Source: Branchiostoma belcheri (lineage: Eukaryota > Chordata > Leptocardii > Amphioxiformes > Branchiostomatidae). Taken from it: DNA of 64,000 nucleotides. The number at the start of each line of letters is the position of its first letter. The stretch's first letter is position 1. Location: contig NW_017803943.1 of NCBI RefSeq assembly GCF_001625305.1, positions 1,356,706 through 1,420,705 on the forward strand, given 5' to 3'. A program made the translations under genes and the position numbers. The notes below the pieces were generated by a model. The model searched no databases. It worked only from the letters and a program-made list of their open reading frames with translations, and was not told the origin of the DNA. This document shows, piece after piece, positions 12,120 through 22,895 of this stretch.

Positions 12120-12320
12120 GGTTCGAAAATTGGAAACAAAACATTTGGAGACTAATCCTCAATAATATTGGAACTGTCCTTGGTGCTGAAGAATGTATAG
12201 TTCAGGATGATTCACATTCAATTTGTATATTAGTGGATTCACATTGTATACTAGTGGCAAGGATTTAATGGCCAATGCTCAGTAATATTGGACCTGTCCT
12301 TGGTGCTGAAGAATTTTTTC
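12120..12320. repeat. Two units of the GTCCTTGGTGCTGAA repeat
   Basis: Two units of about 125 bp each carry AATATTGGAACTGTCCTTGG and TGCTGAAGAAT, followed by TTCACATT-GTATA and GGCAAGGATT. They are the same family as the longer array at 14341-14990, 2 kb downstream. Confidence 0.6.
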
Positions 12321-13139
12321 CTAGGCCTAAAGTTGATGAAGGTCAGAGCCATTCATGCATGTAGCAATCACAGTCTTACATAATACTAATTATAAATAAA
12401 TCAGCCAACTGGATATATTCTCTGAGGATTCAATTTTTTCATGCTTTTCAAAGTAGGCATTAAAGGGCTGATTGCATAATAGTGATCTGCATGACTTTCA
12501 TCACCTAGAATCTGTCACCTAGTACAGTAGAGGCATTATTATTAGATAGCTTTAAACAATGTTTAGAGTTAGATGTTCTAGTTGTAATGTAGCCAGCTGC
12601 TGACGTGATATGTGCCTGGTGTGTTATGCCGAAGGGCGGTTATAATGACTATACAGATAGATTGGAATCTAAGTCTTGGATTAAACTTTCTACAAAATTG
12701 GGAATCATTGGTGTGAAAATAGCGGATGTTGCAAGAAGACTATTTTAAGCCATTTCTATTGGATATGGAGAACTTCAATTATATGGCTATTACATTGAGT
12801 AATGGGAAGTATAGACAGGATAAGCCAGACAAAATGAAATTTGGGTTGGTCTGATAGGCAGCTCAGCTGAGGTTAACTCCAGAGCACACTGAATATCAAC
12901 TCAGGCTCAACACAAATTTCATCTGCAAGCTGCAGCAATTTGATATGGTGCTTCTGGGATCTAACAAAATAATATTATTATCCGGAGTTTCAAGTTGGAA
13001 ATATAGGATTACGTTCCCTGATACACACAGTTACATGGAGCGAATATCAGTAAGAAAAGGTTTTCGTCACAGAGAAAGGTGTGGGCTAAGCTACATCATT
13101 GTCTAAGCATGAATTATATATTAAGCAATGTAGGCACAG

Positions 13140-13381
13140 CAGTGTTCTAGTCAGTGTCTGTCTTTTTATCATTTGAAAGAATTTTGATGCTTATGATATA
13201 CAAAATTTGTGCCCAATCCATCATCTTTGACAGACAAAATTGGTGTGTAAAGATATGGAAAGAGATATCATTAAACTAAGCTTAATCTAACAGCAAAGTG
13301 TAACCCTCAAAATGCAGGAAATAGCTTTTCAGAGGGTGAAATTGAGATGACAGAAAATATTTCTGGCTGGATAGAACACTG
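13140..13381 (+). mobile_element. hAT-type MITE with 8-bp target duplication
   Basis: The ends are CAGTGTTCTAGTCAG and, inverted, CAGTGTTCTATCCAG. CAGTG-type ends are typical of hAT transposons. The flanks AGGCACAG (13132-13139) and AGGAACAG (13382-13389) match in 7 of 8 bases, the hAT-size target duplication. At 242 bp it is non-coding. Other copies: 22633-22895 (same strand), 51836-52148 (opposite strand) and a fragment at 45351-45440 (opposite strand). Confidence 0.8.
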
Positions 13382-14340
13382 AGGAACAGTCAAACTTTTG
13401 CAAATGTATAACCACCTGTCCAGCTATGCAAGGTGATCATTAGCACAAGTTTTCCTGTTTTTAAGGTAGCAGGATATCTGGAACAGGAACCCTACAGCCA
13501 AAATATTCGGAAACAAAAGAACAGTTACTGGGATATAGGATGTCAGGTGGGCATGAATAAAGTTTACTCAAAGGAGCATATGCCTCCAGCATCTTTTCTA
13601 AGAGCCAGGGTGTTAGCATATACAGTTGACTTGATATCTGTGTTTTCCATTACCTATACAGGTTGTCAGTTATCATTAAACATCCGTCCTACTTTCTCTT
13701 GGAACAGTGCAGTGCAGAGTGGCTGGGTTAATTGCTCCTGGATCCTGGTGGGCCGCCCGTAATAATCACGGGTCAGAGCCGGTTCCCTACAGACAGGCAC
13801 CTCACTTCATCACACGCAGCCCTGGGGTTCATACCTGTCTTTATCTGGGGGAATACAAGCACTTTACTGCTTGACTGGCAGGCCTAATAACCAGGCCGTG
13901 TCAGCAGGTTTCTACACAAAGCCCCGGCTTGACCTGGGATATTAGTTTTAGATGAGTTTAAGCCTGTGCCAGCTGACCCATGGTTTCTGTGCCACTCCCC
14001 ATGTAAAGTGGCCTCATATATCAGGGTGTGGCCTGGATTTGGCAGTGCTATTGTCTTACTGGACGTTCACTTTTGTTTGTGGAACAGCAGGGGTATTCTC
14101 TAAGTGCTGTATTGTTAAAAGGTAGGCAGGCAGGTATTCATTCCTCAACCAAAGTAAACTTAAGTGAGCATCAGAAAAAAAGTTTTACACGGGGGAGGGG
14201 ATTAGGTCAGCTTCTACCCACAAGAGGACAGAAACAAACAGCACAATATATGATACTTTTTGGCCTGTGTTATGACCCCATTCCGGTAGCCAAAATAATC
14301 AACATCATTAAATAGAATGCATCTTGACGACATTTTTGAT

Positions 14341-14990
14341 CCAGACATTGTTCCTGTCCTTGGTGCTGAAAACATGTAATGGTGAGAGAATATTTCTGTC
14401 CCATGACCTAAGAGTACTAGTAACAGGGAAATTAAGTTGAGGAAATAGATGCAGGATGATCTTAGAACTGTTCTTGGAGCTGTCCTTGGTGCTGAAGTAC
14501 ATGTGAAGCTTAGGTCAGGATGATGGGAAAGTAACATAGGGAATGGTCCTGAAGACACATTCCTCAGTGTTATTGGAGCTGTCCTTGGTCCTGAAGAATG
14601 TATAGTTCAGGATGATTCAACTTTACAATACTGCCAAGGATTTTGGTGGCTGTAATATTGGACCTGTCCTTGTGTTTTAAATAGTTCAGGTTGATTCTCA
14701 TTGTATATTTCTGCCAAGGACTTTGGTGCTCAATCCTCAATACTACTGGAACTGTCCTTGGGGCTGAAGAATGTATAGTTCATGATGATTCTCATTGTAT
14801 ATTGCAACCAAGGACTTTGGTTGCTTATCTTCAGTAATATTGGACTTGTCCTCAGTGCTGAAGAACTCATTGTATATTAATGGCAAGGATTTCAGTGGTG
14901 GATCCTCAGTAATATTGAAACTGTTCTTGGTACTAAGGAACATATTTTGTGTAGGTGAGAATGATGACAACCTAAGTCCCAAGAACATGG
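14341..14990. repeat. Tandem array of about seven diverged units built on GTCCTTGGTGCTGAA
   Basis: The core motif or a close variant starts near 14356, 14482, 14581, 14666, 14755, 14848 and 14923, so units are 75-126 bp. A typical unit reads AATATTGGAACTGTCCTTGG, GCTGAAGAATGTATAGTTCA, GGATGATTCTCATTGTATA and CCAAGGACTTTGGTG. Unit lengths and sequence vary, which points to an old minisatellite or nested insertions. Open frames of 88-114 codons over it (for example 14214-14558) come from the repeat and are not genes. Confidence 0.65.
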
Positions 14991-15164
14991 TAGCAGGTCC
15001 TCCAAACACTTTCCTCCTTTTAACTATCTCTAAACCTCAATACTCTGGCACTGAAGTTGGTAAACTTCAATAGTTGATCCTTTATTGCAAATGGCAAAAC
15101 TTCAATAGCAAAAAATTGCTATTCTAGATATATTCTGTCGACAAAAAGAATTGTACTAGAAAGT

Positions 15165-15500
15165 AGAGTTAAATTTTTTGTAAGGAAATATTTCTCATAC
15201 AAAGTTGTTGTATTATAGACTGTATGAGTCAACAATACAGACTGATTCAGAAGTTATCAACAAGTTAAGTTAGATTATTTTGTTTTTCTTTCAAAGCTGT
15301 TCTACTGTAAACTTCTCTTATCAAAAACTATGCAAAAGTATGTATGAGTCGTCAAAAAGTATGCAAAACTACCTGAAGGTGTTACTGTATATTCTTTTGT
15401 TTTTCTTTCAAAGCTGTTGTATTGTAGACCATGCTTATCAAGAGCTATGCAAACTACCAGTTAAAGAGAAACTATGCAAAAGTACCAGAAAGTAGAGCAG
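15165..15500. repeat. Tandem repeat, about three units of 117 bp
   Basis: TTTTGTTTTTCTTTCAAAGC recurs at about 15278 and 15395, each followed by TGTT-TACTGTA or TGTTGTATTGTAGAC and then ATCAAxAxCTATGCAAA. A more diverged first unit (CATACAAAGTTGTTGTATTA) starts near 15195. The array stops about 60 bp before the splice acceptor of the 15562 exon. Confidence 0.55.
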
Positions 15501-15561
15501 AAAGTAGAGTTTAGCTCCACTGACACTACCCTTGTACAGCAGTGCCTCCTTGTGTCTGCAG

Positions 15562-15645
15562 GCTGAAGAGCAGGAGTTTTGAGGACGGAAAGCCGCCGAG
15601 GATCTGCCACCGTTGTGCAGTTAGCCAAGACCAAGACAACTCAAG
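15562..15645 (+). CDS. Candidate internal coding exon, 84 nt, phase 2 in and out
   Basis: The acceptor is CCTTGTGTCTGCAG at 15548-15561 and the donor is TCAAG/GTGTTC at 15645/15646. Only one of the three frames is open. It takes one leading base, then reads LK-SRSFEDGKPPRICHRCAV-SQDQDNS and leaves AG. Entry and exit phase, length (84 nt) and the last codon plus overhang (TCA AG) all equal those of 5512-5595, so the two can be spliced together or alternate with each other. Local GC content and codon use are clearly above the flanking DNA. The family is not recognised. The two Cys (CHRC) are too few to claim a zinc site. Confidence 0.5.
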
Positions 15646-16157
15646 GTGTTCACCCATGAATGCCATCTAGCATATATTGTTAGTACTACAGTAGGTTGTA
15701 GACTTTTCCCCTCCCTCGCTGCCTAGATGTGTACAGTGATGTAGTCAACTGCCATGCTGTATTGCAAGAGCGCCGCCCGGTGTTTTCTTGCTGTATTGCA
15801 GGAAGCATTCTCTGAGGCATTTGCTGCTGAAATGTGTTCTTCGTTTGTCTGTCTCTTCAGTGATTGACAGATATGTTTTGTTTCTGTTTGCAGTGGATAA
15901 AGATAGTTGTTATTGACATTATTTACAATAACCCTGATTTCTGTTCAATGTCATTCCTTATCCTAAACTTCCTGGTCTCTTCTTTCTTTCTTTAAAATTA
16001 ATATTTTCTTTTTCCCCCTGCCAGTTGAGTGTGAAGTTTAGTGTAAGTGCCTGTCTCCCCATGTCATAGTGGTTGCTCGTGTTCTCCGTGTCATTTCTTC
16101 CCTCTTTTCCATCATTGACCTGATGACATCTTCATGAACCTGAACCTTGCATGTCAG

Positions 16158-16199
16158 AGGTCACCTGTGCTGGTAAGTCTGACCTTTAACCTTTGACCC
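16158..16199. promoter_or_regulatory. Cluster of nuclear-receptor half-sites (AGGTCA plus a triple DR1)
   Basis: AGGTCA lies at 16158-16163. At 16180-16199 TGACCT-T-TAACCT-T-TGACCC forms three half-sites in direct repeat, each separated by one base (on the minus strand GGGTCA-A-AGGTTA-A-AGGTCA). This is a DR1-type array for RXR/HNF4/COUP-TF-like receptors. It sits 0.5 kb downstream of the 15562 exon and 3.5 kb upstream of the 19647 first exon. Function is inferred from the motif only. Confidence 0.35.
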
Positions 16200-16387
16200 T
16201 ATAGTGATTGCCTGTCAATCCCTGGTGTCATATTTGCTCCAATGGTTAGAAACAAACCCTTGCATGTCGACTTAATCAAACTGTTCTCTGACCGTGACAT
16301 TGACCTAGACCTTTTTGTGTATTTTCTTCTGTATCTGTTACTGCATGTGATACAGTGTCAGTAACCTGGATCAATTTGAAATAACAT

Positions 16388-16432
16388 CTGCACACACACA
16401 CACATACACACACACATACACACATACACACA
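16388..16432. repeat. CA microsatellite with interspersed CATA
   Basis: CA dinucleotides run with several TA interruptions. The minus-strand open frame across it is an artefact. Confidence 0.9.
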
Positions 16433-18340
16433 ATCATGTGAAAACACACATTTACACAAACATGAAAATCTACATAACATTCCATGTTAATAATAGATTA
16501 TGTGGGACGGACATGTTCAAATCAATAACTTTTTTATATATATGTATGAGTGAGCTTGTTATGTTTATTAAAAAATGAAAGAATATGATATCAAGTGTTG
16601 ATTTGCAGAAATTTCTATGATGCACGTTTGCTAACGTTCAGTGCTACATGTATGAATGGTGTCATAACATTTTGATTCCATGCAGATTTAGAGACTTGTC
16701 TACTATTTTGTGTTCTTTTAAAGTAACTTTCCGATTCAGATCCTCATCTTATACATGTCAAATATTGACAGGGAATGATGCCCACCATTCTAAATGTTTC
16801 ATTATAATTTTACTTTGTACAAATCCCCTTGCTTGTTGCATTGAGTTCCTTCTCTGCAACTTGAACTATGCAGTAGCTCCCTCTACCATACCTTTCAGTT
16901 ATTGCAGCAGAAACTAAGGGTAACAACAGAGAGATATTTGGAAGTGTGGCATGCATTTTGTCTGGCATAGTGTACAACACAGATTGCAAATAAATCAATA
17001 CTAAAATAGTTTATAGGTTGTAATACAAGAAAATTGGCAGATAAATATTCTTTCCTTTAATATGTAGGTAGTTGATGGCTCAGGCAATAAACCAGATAAA
17101 TGTCAGAAATGTACAGGTACATGTATGTGACCCCATAGAATCAGTTTATTTCTTCTATTCAAAAACATTTTCATCTTTTTTTCTTGCCTTTTTTAAAAGC
17201 CCCAGTAAAACATGAAGCTACAAAGTACCATCTCATATACATGCATGTCAGTACTTCTGGCCATGGTCTAAATGCTGAGGTCAGAAGGTTCCAAAAAGTG
17301 AAATCTCTAATGCATCAAACTACAAGCATTGCTGCTATAAATGCTGCCAAATGTAGGGCTTTTAAGTTTTATGTTTCTTACATATACATAAGGCAAATGC
17401 ATCTTCGTGAATTTTCAAAATAATATTTGTATCAGAAACACCTGGCATAGTAAAACCAACATCACATTCAATCTTTAAGCTGTCAAATTTTAGCCACTAT
17501 ATGATTATCAATGATGAAAGCTAAATATGAAAAGAGCTCAAATAACAATGTATACATAGTGCAATTTCCCATAAGTTGGTGAGACATAAACTGCAAGTAT
17601 TATGAACAACAATCAATATTCACCAAAAATGCTACATGTACATCAAAGAAAGAAAAAGGACTTGCTTATGTTATCATAATCGGTAAGCGGTACACAATCA
17701 TGTTGGAAACAGCCCCTAGGGCATTAGTATAAAAGAAGGCAAAAGGTATGAATAATAAACAGAAATGAAAAAAAGGGAATGTCATCAAACCTATTTATAA
17801 AGGGCCACATGAGAAATACATGCTAATATTATACATTAGTTTCATTTATGGCTTATACATATTTGTTCCTTCTCTCTGTTAACATTTCGTTGAACAAATA
17901 TTTGATTTTCAGCCGCCCGACGTGCCAATATGGTATGTACATTGGGTTGATGATTAGTCTGGCCAAGCTGTAATGTTTGGTATGCTAACCTCAGCTCTGA
18001 CGTCAATTAGGTTGTGTACACACGGACACACAAGCCATTCAGGGCTTTTATACATCATAAACCTCACAGATCAAACTCCCACAACTTACATAAAGGTCTC
18101 CAGGCTGGTCTATTTGATGTCTTTGAAAGGGGGCGGAGTTAGATTGGATCTAATTAAGCCTCACATCTTATTTCGACATCCAACATAACACTTGAAATGA
18201 GAAGTAAATATGATAGACTTTCAAAGAAAAGTTCCTCTGAAACATGAACAGAACTATGACTACTTGAAGTTTAATTTCCCCACCTATAAGCTGAGGATAC
18301 TAGTGGACCATTCCTGAGAGCAAGACCAAGTGCTAGCCAT

Positions 18341-19646
18341 TACGACAGCATTAGCCGCTAAATGCCTGACTGCTTAGTCTTAATGTCAGCAGTATGCAGT
18401 GTAATCCTGCTCTGAGCATCCACAGCAATGTCTGACCGACGTACCCTCCGCTGCCCACTCTTTTCCAGGGCCGCACTGATGCGTTTGTTCCTTGTGTGAG
18501 CGAGGTCCACATACTTTGATGATCCGAGTTCTGATTGAAGAGTCGTCGGAATCACAGCTACTGTCGGTTGTTGACCTTATGTGTCACTCTTGAGTTGATA
18601 CATCGAGGGAGGGAGACATCTGACACGATAAGGATCGTTGCTTGTGAGAGTGGTTCTGAGCCTTCTGAGGAGCTATTCAGGTGCAAACAGCTGCCTGAAT
18701 TACGTGTTCCGAGCATAGACTGGACGGACTCCAGGAGAACAGGTTCTTTACACTAGCAACATCTTAAAGGCATTTCATAAGGACGAGAAGTTCTTTGTGA
18801 GGGAATCGTCCTCTTCTGATTGGAATCACCGGACATTATAGACCTAATACATGTATCTTCAGGACACTATGGACAGCAGGAAATGTGAGACTTCAATTCA
18901 TCTTCGTTTTTTTCTTAATTTTTAGATGGAATTGGCAGATTTTACAGTGAACTAAACTTTGGCAGCTGTGCAACAGTATCATTTGACCTTTGAACAAAAG
19001 TCAGGGTCAAGGCCAGCTTTTCGGACCTGCAAGCTGTTGGCAGCGATTTATTGACTTTGATTGACGGGTTAGAAAATATAACATACATGTAGGCGGCTGT
19101 GTTTTGGTGCCACCTGTCGCCGAATGGGGACGGAAGTCCTGTCCATCACAAGCTGACAACTGCGTTCTCTGGTACTACGTTGCCTAGCAACAGGCACCTG
19201 CTGTTCCAGGACATACTGCCCCAAGATTTAGGATAAAAGAACGTTTACATCTTTGATGTGAGCTGACAAGGTTGAGATTGTCGTCATTTGGCAAAACAAC
19301 GTCTCTGTCAATACGAACCGAAGGGGAGGTGAAGGAGACAGCTATATTGGTCTGTGTACATGATCTCCCTTATTTGTGTGGTGACGGGAGTTCACTGAGT
19401 CTGATATATCTGTATTGTCTGCTGAGTGGGTGATATCTAATCCACCTCATCGGATAACTGCCAGAAATACTGCAGTGAGCCATCACAACCACAGATTATT
19501 CCAGGGAGAACCTTTGTTTGTCTAAGAAGATTTTGTCTGGAAACCGGGTCAGCGAGATTCTCATGGTTTAACTGTCACGGTCCGGACATCAGACCAGTTG
19601 AATTAGATCCTTATTTTGTGCGAGGGGGAAAAGAAAAGCGGACGAC
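18341..19646 (+). promoter_or_regulatory. Probable promoter and 5' UTR of the 19647 first exon
   Basis: GC and CpG rise from about 18.4 kb to 19.75 kb against an AT-rich background, there are no repeats, and the stretch runs straight into the ATG at 19647. It contains TGACCTTTGAAC (about 18984), a good HNF4-type site. I see no clear TATA box, so the start site is not fixed. Several short open frames here are upstream of the start and are not supported as genes. Confidence 0.4.
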
Positions 19647-19741
19647 ATGCTGCACTCGTTCCAGGGGAAGTTGCTCGCGGTGAGGCGGAGTCCCACTCGT
19701 AGCCGGCACTACCTGCAGCCGCGGAGGCACACCATGCACTG
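19647..19741 (+). CDS. Candidate alternative first exon of a PDE4/dunce-like phosphodiesterase gene
   Basis: The ATG at 19647 is the first in frame after an in-frame TGA in the 5' UTR. It encodes 31 residues starting MLHSFQGKLLAVRR and ending HYLQPRRHTMH, followed by TG and a strong donor GTACGTAG at 19742. Exit is phase 2, so a downstream exon beginning with T would give Cys. PDE4 enzymes hydrolyse cAMP. In vertebrates their variants differ by first exons spliced to one shared exon (FDVDNG). PDE4D3 is MMHVNNFPFRRHSWIC, with the same RRH-S/T pattern and the same TG overhang making the Cys. In PDE4D3 this Arg-Arg-His-Ser is a PKA site, and Arg-Arg-His-Thr here could serve likewise. The match is short and the shared exon is not in the window, so another gene with alternative N-termini is possible. 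Confidence 0.45.
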
Positions 19742-21734
19742 GTACGTAGTGTACACTCACATGCTTGGTACATAATGTTTTATTATGTACTACCCCGTGT
19801 TGTGTTGGCACTGTTGCTTTTGAGGAGAGGGATTTCCCAATCGTCATTAAATATTTAAAATAGAATATAATGATGTTGCAGCTTGTAAATCATAGCTTCA
19901 TGCACTGTATTGTCTGACGTTATCTACAACATAACAACAACAACAAAACAGCACTTTGTCTAGATTGTACTGTAGACATGATTGTTGCTTCTCCATATTG
20001 GATATAATTCTGCTGGGTACGGTACCTAAGACTGTCATATAACAAAACTGTTGAATTTAAAGAAACCAAATTGTACAATATAACATCAGATATCAAGGTG
20101 TTAAAGCATTCTTCTGAAAGCCCTTGTAAGCTCTTAACTTATTGTAAAGATTCAATTGCCGCAACATCATGTATTACACTTGTCAGTACATTGTATCAAT
20201 GCTCCACACATTGTCATTGTGGCTTGTTCTTAAAGGCACTGTGAAATTCAGTTCTTTTGAATCCTCGTGTCTTCTGGTCTTTGTGTCAGTGTGTGGTCCT
20301 GACAGGTGGTGTCTTGTCGTTGCAGTGCCTTTCAGTTCTTTTAACTCAAAGCTTTTGTCCCCAGATCTTTTGTGCATTGTTGACAGCAGTGTTAAGCAGT
20401 ATAAATAGTAAATGGTCATGACATTGTTTTCATGTTGTAGCTGATCAGGTCACTTTAGGACATGCTTTGGACAGACAGAAAGACAGACAGTAACACAAAT
20501 GCCAAGCAATCTTGGGGCTCATCCAATATTTTCATATTCAAAACTATACAATGGTTTGACATGCCGAGAAGTCGGCACCAAAACATGTGCATTAACGATA
20601 ATAAACAGCTCATGTTTCACAAAGCATGACAGGACTTTTACTTGTTTGTCATATGTGGTATGCAGAATTGACTAGTTTAATATTGGCAGACCTAATAGAA
20701 ACCCTTGAATGGACCAATTCAATGATAGGACCGTAGGTCAATTCATAAGTTTGGTTTTCAGATCTTTTTGAGTAAATTCTCCTATATATTTATATTAGCT
20801 GAAAGACAATCATGAAAACAGAGGACTTTAATGTTACTAATAGACACTCAGACCATAAACTGTGTACATAAAGTTAGCACTTTTCCCTCAAACAGTTTTG
20901 ATGATTAATATTCCCATGTACGCTAGTTTCAGAGTAAACAGTCCTTGTTTCCTGGGGTGCTAAAATCCGTGCCGTTGATAAGAGATGGCCTTGACACGAT
21001 ATAAATCATTACCTATTATTAGACTGGGAAAACTGTTTGGTTCAGTTGGTTTCAGCCACAGTGAATGGTTTTACCATTCTGTCAAAATGGGGGTGTGTTT
21101 GGCCAAATGAAAATTAGGCTTTCATAAAACTCAGGTGTGCAAATGTGTCACTGAGTGTTTGTTTCACAACAGCCTTTGGTCATTTAGCTGAGGACACTAC
21201 TTTCAGGAAGGGGGGTTATCCTGTTTTGTGTGTTATGGTAACTGTACAATTCTTATAACCCATCTTTTTCTTGTAGCATTACTGTTAACATTCCTGTTAA
21301 TGTGGTATCTAAATTTTTTCAGCAGTCTTTGTGATCATCCTGCGTTATACATTGTATACTCCCCAGAGGCTTGGAATCTTTCATGTTTGAAAATGTTCTT
21401 GTCACAGAAAAAACTTTTGTATGACTAACATGAACTTTAAGGTGGCAATTTTGCATTAAAATTTCATCATTTCATATACCAGCTGCCTTTCATATGTGGA
21501 AGCATTGTCAGACTAAGTCCCCTCTGGATTTGAAGTTATTTTTGGTAGGAGTGCAGAGAAAGGGAGTATTGACAACTTCCACAGACAATGGTTAACCAAA
21601 CTCCCTTTGAATATACCTGGTCCAACATTGTACACAATGTACATGTATATGTTGTTGAAGATTAACTAGTGCCTATAGCATTTAATACTCTCTAAGCCAT
21701 TGTTGGACTGGAAAGTGATCTCAATCCAGTTTAA

Positions 21735-21990
21735 GCTCACTGAAAAGATAATCTCCCTCTGGTCGTAACAGAGAAGACAGACGCTATGTACAGTATATTT
21801 ACAGGTTCATTGTACCAGGGAAATTCCTAGCTCTTTATGACAAGCACAATGAATAGGACCACGGCCTAAGGACTACAACCCTTTACAGTAGTGTGCATGT
21901 CGGTTGAGCGACTACAGTTGAGATTCAAACTCCCAACCTCTATGGTCCATTCAGGGTTGCTACCACTGGACAATACACACTGCTAAAGTT
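21735..21990 (-). mobile_element. tRNA-derived SINE
   Basis: On the minus strand the head contains a tRNA-like box A region (GTGGTAGCAACCCTGAATGG) and a box B-like GGGAGTTTGAATCTC at 21932-21918. It is followed by CTACTGTAAAGGGTTGTAGT and CCTTAGG, and ends with TGAGCTTAAACTGG. This layout, a Pol III head plus a conserved body, is that of metazoan tRNA-derived SINEs. The boundaries are approximate. Confidence 0.6.
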
Positions 21991-22632
21991 GGGACTTGTA
22001 GTGTCTTAAAAATTCAGATACTTTTAGATAGATTTTTTTTTTCAAGAATTTTATTCAAGAAATATGAAACAATTCAAATACAAAGAGAACATGGGTAACA
22101 ATTAACTACATAAAAACCAAAGACACGTTTAGTCATGGTTGACTAAAAGTAAGAACCAAGAATAATAGATAGATTTGCTTTTAGGGAAGTGTATAATGAT
22201 CTAGCTTCTGATCTGATGAGCATAGGTGGGTATTCTGTGATATACCATTATCATCAAACAGTTAGGAGAGAAATATTACAGGCAGCTTATGTCATAGAGT
22301 TAGGCAGATGAACATATGAAAATTATCTCTTGAAGAAATAGAGCAAAAGCAGTCTAGAGTACAGTATTTGATAAAATACAACTTGTTGGAGACATGCAAT
22401 TTACTGTGGTATAGATTATACTCTCAATAATGTCTGGCGACTTGATAATGTAATGTTAATAAATAATTTAAAACAGTATATATTATTGATTATAATCTTG
22501 GATCTTGTTACTTTCCGGTACAATCATAAGAAGATCATATAGTTCCGGAATCCTCATCTCATTCCTCTTCCCTATCCTCATTTTTTATTCATTATAAGAA
22601 GACGATGAGAATTTGCTGATAACACTGACTGT

Positions 22633-22895
22633 GGTGTTCTATTCAATGTTCATCTTTTGGTGCTCATATCGGACAAAAAATTTTGCTTTGACCAACAAAA
22701 ATCAGACTGTAAACACGTGGAAAAAGATGTCATTAAAACAAAGCTGAGTCTATATCAGCATAACTTGCCCCTCAATGCAGGAAATAGCATTTCAGAGGGT
22801 TAAGATTTCAAAATTTCCAAACTTTGCCACTTGATATTGTAACAAAATTGAGATCACAGAAAAAAATTAAGGCTAGCTAGAACGCCATAACACTG
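22633..22895 (+). mobile_element. hAT-type MITE, diverged copy
   Basis: It aligns with 13140-13381. Shared blocks include GTGTTCTATTCA near the left end, GACxxACAAAAAT, AAAGATGTCATTAAA, ATGCAGGAAATAGC, TTTCAGAGGGT and AACACTG at the right end. The left terminus is eroded and no target duplication is visible. Confidence 0.65.

Larger units (their letters stand above)
5596..15561. other. Presumed intron, about 10 kb, repeat-rich
   Basis: If the two 84-nt exons belong together, this is the intron between them. It holds a CTGTAAATCAC MITE (6424-6634), a LINE-tail-like scrap (about 8474-8530), a Harbinger-type MITE (8827-9213), a two-unit tandem repeat (10329-10592), a hAT-type MITE (13140-13381), the GTCCTTGGTGCTGAA repeats (12120-12320 and 14341-14990) and a 117-bp tandem repeat (15165-15500). 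A relatively GC-rich, non-repetitive patch at 13680-13990 may be a regulatory element. I see no exon in it. Confidence 0.4.
15646..18340. other. Non-coding stretch, presumed intron and distal promoter
   Basis: No exon is supported. It contains the nuclear-receptor-type half-site cluster at 16158-16199 and a CA microsatellite (16388-16432). The remainder is AT-rich, apparently single-copy sequence in which I see nothing. Confidence 0.45.

Noticed and set aside
14214-14558. 114-codon minus-strand frame
   Set aside because: It overlaps the tandem GTCCTTGGTGCTGAA array and its peptide is the repeat translated.
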